A stretch of 64,000 nt of DNA, taken from contig OZ038435.1 in the NCBI GenBank assembly GCA_964036275.1, forward strand, positions 6,867,687 through 6,931,686, in the 5' to 3' direction. The notes below the pieces were generated by a model. It worked only from the letters and a program-made list of their open reading frames with translations. It did not search any database and was not told the origin of the DNA. A program made the position numbers and the translations under genes. Below, one piece after another: positions 59,534 through 64,000 of this stretch (positions within the stretch are counted from its first letter, which is position 1; each line of letters begins with the position of its first letter). This DNA is from Litoditis marina (lineage: Eukaryota; Nematoda; Chromadorea; Rhabditida; Rhabditidae).

Positions 59534-60733
59534 AACATCTCATACTCATCTAGTCACTCAATTTTATCTAGTCGAATTCGGAGCTGCGCTAGAGAAAAAT
59601 CGGCTCGATGTTGATTTGTGAAATAGTGGGAGCAAATCTTGTTACCTGCCACACTGACAGAGTGTCGGGGCATCCCGTTCGATTTCTAGCATTAGCATTT
59701 GTTCAGCAATGGGTGTGTTCAATCATCGTTGTAAGTTGCAACCGGTTGAAGCACGCTTGAACAACTTCGGTATTCTCGGTTGTGAAATACGTTATACGGT
59801 TGAAATTGAGTAGACAAATATCATTGTTTCAATCTGTATTTCACTCATGACATGCTATAACAAAATAGAGGTGTGTCCGACGCGAGCAAGATACACAATT
59901 TACACAGTAAGAATGCAAGAAAGAGACACTTCAGCTTTGTATTTGCTCAACTTTTATATACTGTGAGTACTTGGACTGTTGTACTTCAAACTTTCTTTTG
60001 TGAGGTAATCCCTGCCTATCTTAACCTCGGCTAGTCTTTAATCTTTCTGAAACTTGGTATAGTCAGCATACTTCTCAAAAGTGTACAGTCCTGGACAACT
60101 ATGTCACTTCTGTCAAGAATACTAAGTGGTGATGTTTTAAAAGTCTTGATGGTTTTAAGACACTATGGAATACAAATGAGAAGTAATGCAACGTTACATA
60201 GGCCGAAGCTGAATATAAAACAGTATAACATCGAATTTCAAATGGAGTTAATGCAGTTGACGGAAAACACAATAAAACGGGCACACAGACACCTATTGTG
60301 CAGTTTATCCAATGTGTCCAACATGGCTCTTCTTTTTTCAAACCGACTTTTGCCTAACCGAGGTTCCGCCAGGAACCGAACCACTTCTGTAACGGATCGG
60401 CATAGAATCGAACCACACCCAGAAAAACATTGGTCGACCAACTCAACCTAATATGTATATCATTCGTTCCGGCTAAGTTTCTTGTTACTTAATTCGGTTC
60501 CGGAACGAAGCAGCTGGTTCGTGAGGAGTCAGTTCGTTTTCGGTTCGAAAGAAGTACGCACGTGAATGCATCTTTACAAATACCATCTTATCAATTCCAG
60601 TTTTTCACGAGTATTTACCATCACCACTCAGACTCCTACAGAAAACTGTTGAGCTTGAGCAAAAAAATATAATAAGTGTCCTAAATTATTGCATTGTGTT
60701 TATAGTTTGATCCGACCACTTTTCGCTCAAACA

Positions 60734-63806
<3,073 letters not shown>

Positions 63807-63836
63807 TAAATTTTTGTTTTGCTAAGCAAATGAATG

Positions 63837-63842
63837 AATAAA
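63837..63842 (+). terminator. poly(A) signal of the secreted-peptide gene
   Basis: AATAAA 31 bp after the stop codon. Confidence 0.6.
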
Positions 63843-64000
63843 TTTGTGCACACTTAATTGTTTATGATTTCACTTCATTCCAAATGACGTACAATTTTTG
63901 CCCCCATAACTCGAGCATCAAACGACAAGCAGAGTGGTCAAGTGACTACGATAGGGTTCGTGTTGGTTGGCTGTACTATGCGTTTGTTACAAGACACTAC

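Larger units (their letters stand above)
58585..60733. other. intergenic region between the galectin-like and secreted-peptide genes
   Basis: No firm gene. A minus-strand frame, 59109 down to 58954 (51 codons, ending VFTFIQCQ), has its stop overlapping an AATAAA on that strand (TTTATT at 58953-58958). It might be the last exon of a convergent gene, but I found no upstream exons. A family C MITE lies at 59414-59533. GGTTCC-rich sequence is at 60320-60550. Confidence 0.4.

Overview
The window is AT-rich animal nuclear DNA, with multi-exon protein genes, introns of roughly 100 bp to 7 kb and dense transposon debris. Short U-rich splice acceptors ending TTTCAG or TTNCAG with little upstream polypyrimidine, plus a BEL/Pao element primed by tRNA-Gly, point to a nematode. 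This is an inference from signals, not a species identification.

Layout. 1-1.45 kb is intergenic with MITE copies. 1599-14356 is a complete BEL/Pao LTR retrotransposon: two 643-bp LTRs differing at one base, a tRNA-Gly primer site, an intact 2,229-codon Gag-Pol frame, and a second Gag-like zinc-knuckle protein whose five in-phase exons lie on both sides of Gag-Pol. 14.4-23.2 kb is gene-poor and repeat-rich. 23207-41187 is a TRPC-type cation channel; I could assemble 28 in-phase exons giving 949 residues, including a 21-bp micro-exon and a GC-AG intron. 41673-58584, 486 bp downstream on the same strand, is a 12-exon galectin-like gene (452 residues). It has a divergent carbohydrate domain, a long Pro/Gly/Tyr-rich tail and a Cys-His6-Cys C-terminus. 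Its ninth intron carries a very young 6.2-kb LTR element (51595-57777, identical LTRs, ATTC target duplication) whose only ORF joins a Gag-like and an envelope-like region with no polymerase. 60734-63806 is a two-exon gene for a secreted six-cysteine peptide.

Repeats. At least eight families of short palindromic or inverted-terminal elements are scattered through intergenic DNA and introns. One family, ending TATAGT/ACTATA like two ordinary MITE families here, carries a tRNA-like segment with good A and B boxes. A 1.6-kb element (61628-63239) with CACAGG termini sits precisely in the terminal TA of another MITE.

The strongest candidates for undescribed biology are the spliced second Gag-like protein of the BEL element, the pol-less Gag-Env LTR element, the galectin with a YPG tail and Cys-His6-Cys end, and the tRNA-bearing MITE family. 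All exon models come from reading splice sites and phase by eye, without alignments or transcripts.
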